Assembly: GCA_013397695.1 (NCBI GenBank)
Contig: VYZI01000074.1
Location: 1,981,237 to 2,045,236 of the forward strand
Direction: 5' to 3'
DNA from: Centropus unirufus
Lineage: Eukaryota; Chordata; Aves; Cuculiformes; Centropidae
DNA: 64,000 nt
Shown here piece after piece: positions 63,725-64,000 of the stretch (its first letter is position 1; every line of letters begins with the position of its first letter). The notes under the pieces were generated by a model that worked only from the letters and a program-made list of their open reading frames with translations, was not told the DNA's origin and searched no databases. A program made the translations under genes and the position numbers.

Positions 63725-64000
63725 TCTAAGAAAGAGTAAAAAATTACTATTATTAAAAACAAAAGAGATACTACATGAAAAAAATATCCCTTTGCAGCTA
63801 GCTATTAAAATTCAACATTAATACTCTAAAACCCTGTGATTCCCCCAGATGGCACAGGTCAATAAAACACATTTTAGCTAATATAAAATATACTATTAAT
63901 AATNTATATTTTTTCTTTAAAATTTCATTATCATCAGCAGACAGCCATTACTTTGAAAGTTTTGGTATGTAGTGTTATTTAAGCAGACACCGAGGCACGG

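Overview
The window is nuclear DNA from a bird. Three facts support this. Split genes with vertebrate-type introns encode close relatives of human proteins. Roughly a fifth of the sequence, by my hand-drawn boundaries, is CR1 LINE 3' ends of the avian type. At least one LTR fragment is of an avian endogenous-retrovirus type. I cannot name the species from the sequence alone. The gene order (RARS2, SLC35A1, CFAP206) matches human 6q15, where ORC3 lies next to RARS2 head to head, so an ORC3 start is expected just left of base 1.

Layout. Bases 1-380 are the GC-rich promoter end of RARS2 (mitochondrial arginyl-tRNA synthetase, + strand). Its 20 coding exons run from 54 to 26766 and give a complete 579-residue frame with every splice phase closing. 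A 2.7 kb tail-to-tail interval follows. SLC35A1 (Golgi CMP-sialic acid transporter, - strand) has eight coding exons from 49355 down to 29450 and encodes 338 residues. Its CpG island is at about 48780-49620, and a 460-base assembly gap (47401-47860) lies in its intron 1. Next comes CFAP206 (cilia and flagella associated protein 206, - strand). Its last seven coding exons lie between 63058 and 50837 and encode 408 residues; the first ~214 residues should lie beyond base 64000.

The three genes are not a pathway. One charges mitochondrial tRNA-Arg, one feeds sialylation in the Golgi and one serves the axoneme; they are simply syntenic neighbours. The rest is intron and spacer with more than 30 CR1 copies in two recognisable flavours. 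Flavour A ends in the 3' motif GGTGATTCTATGA. Flavour B has a 3' end that reads, on the opposite strand, ATGGTTTGGGTTGGAAGG. There is no operon, CRISPR array, tRNA or rRNA that I can support.

I did not find a new biological system. The points most worth a second look are: a GC-AG intron in RARS2 whose only nearby GT alternative is out of frame; a degenerate tandem array of CR1 3' ends in RARS2 intron 1; a chimeric CR1; a strong-context overlapping upstream ORF in SLC35A1 that ends on the last three bases of exon 2; a perfect DR3 nuclear-receptor element in SLC35A1 intron 5; TQT-type motifs in the CFAP206 tail; and an exact 95-bp duplication around a single N that looks like an assembly error.
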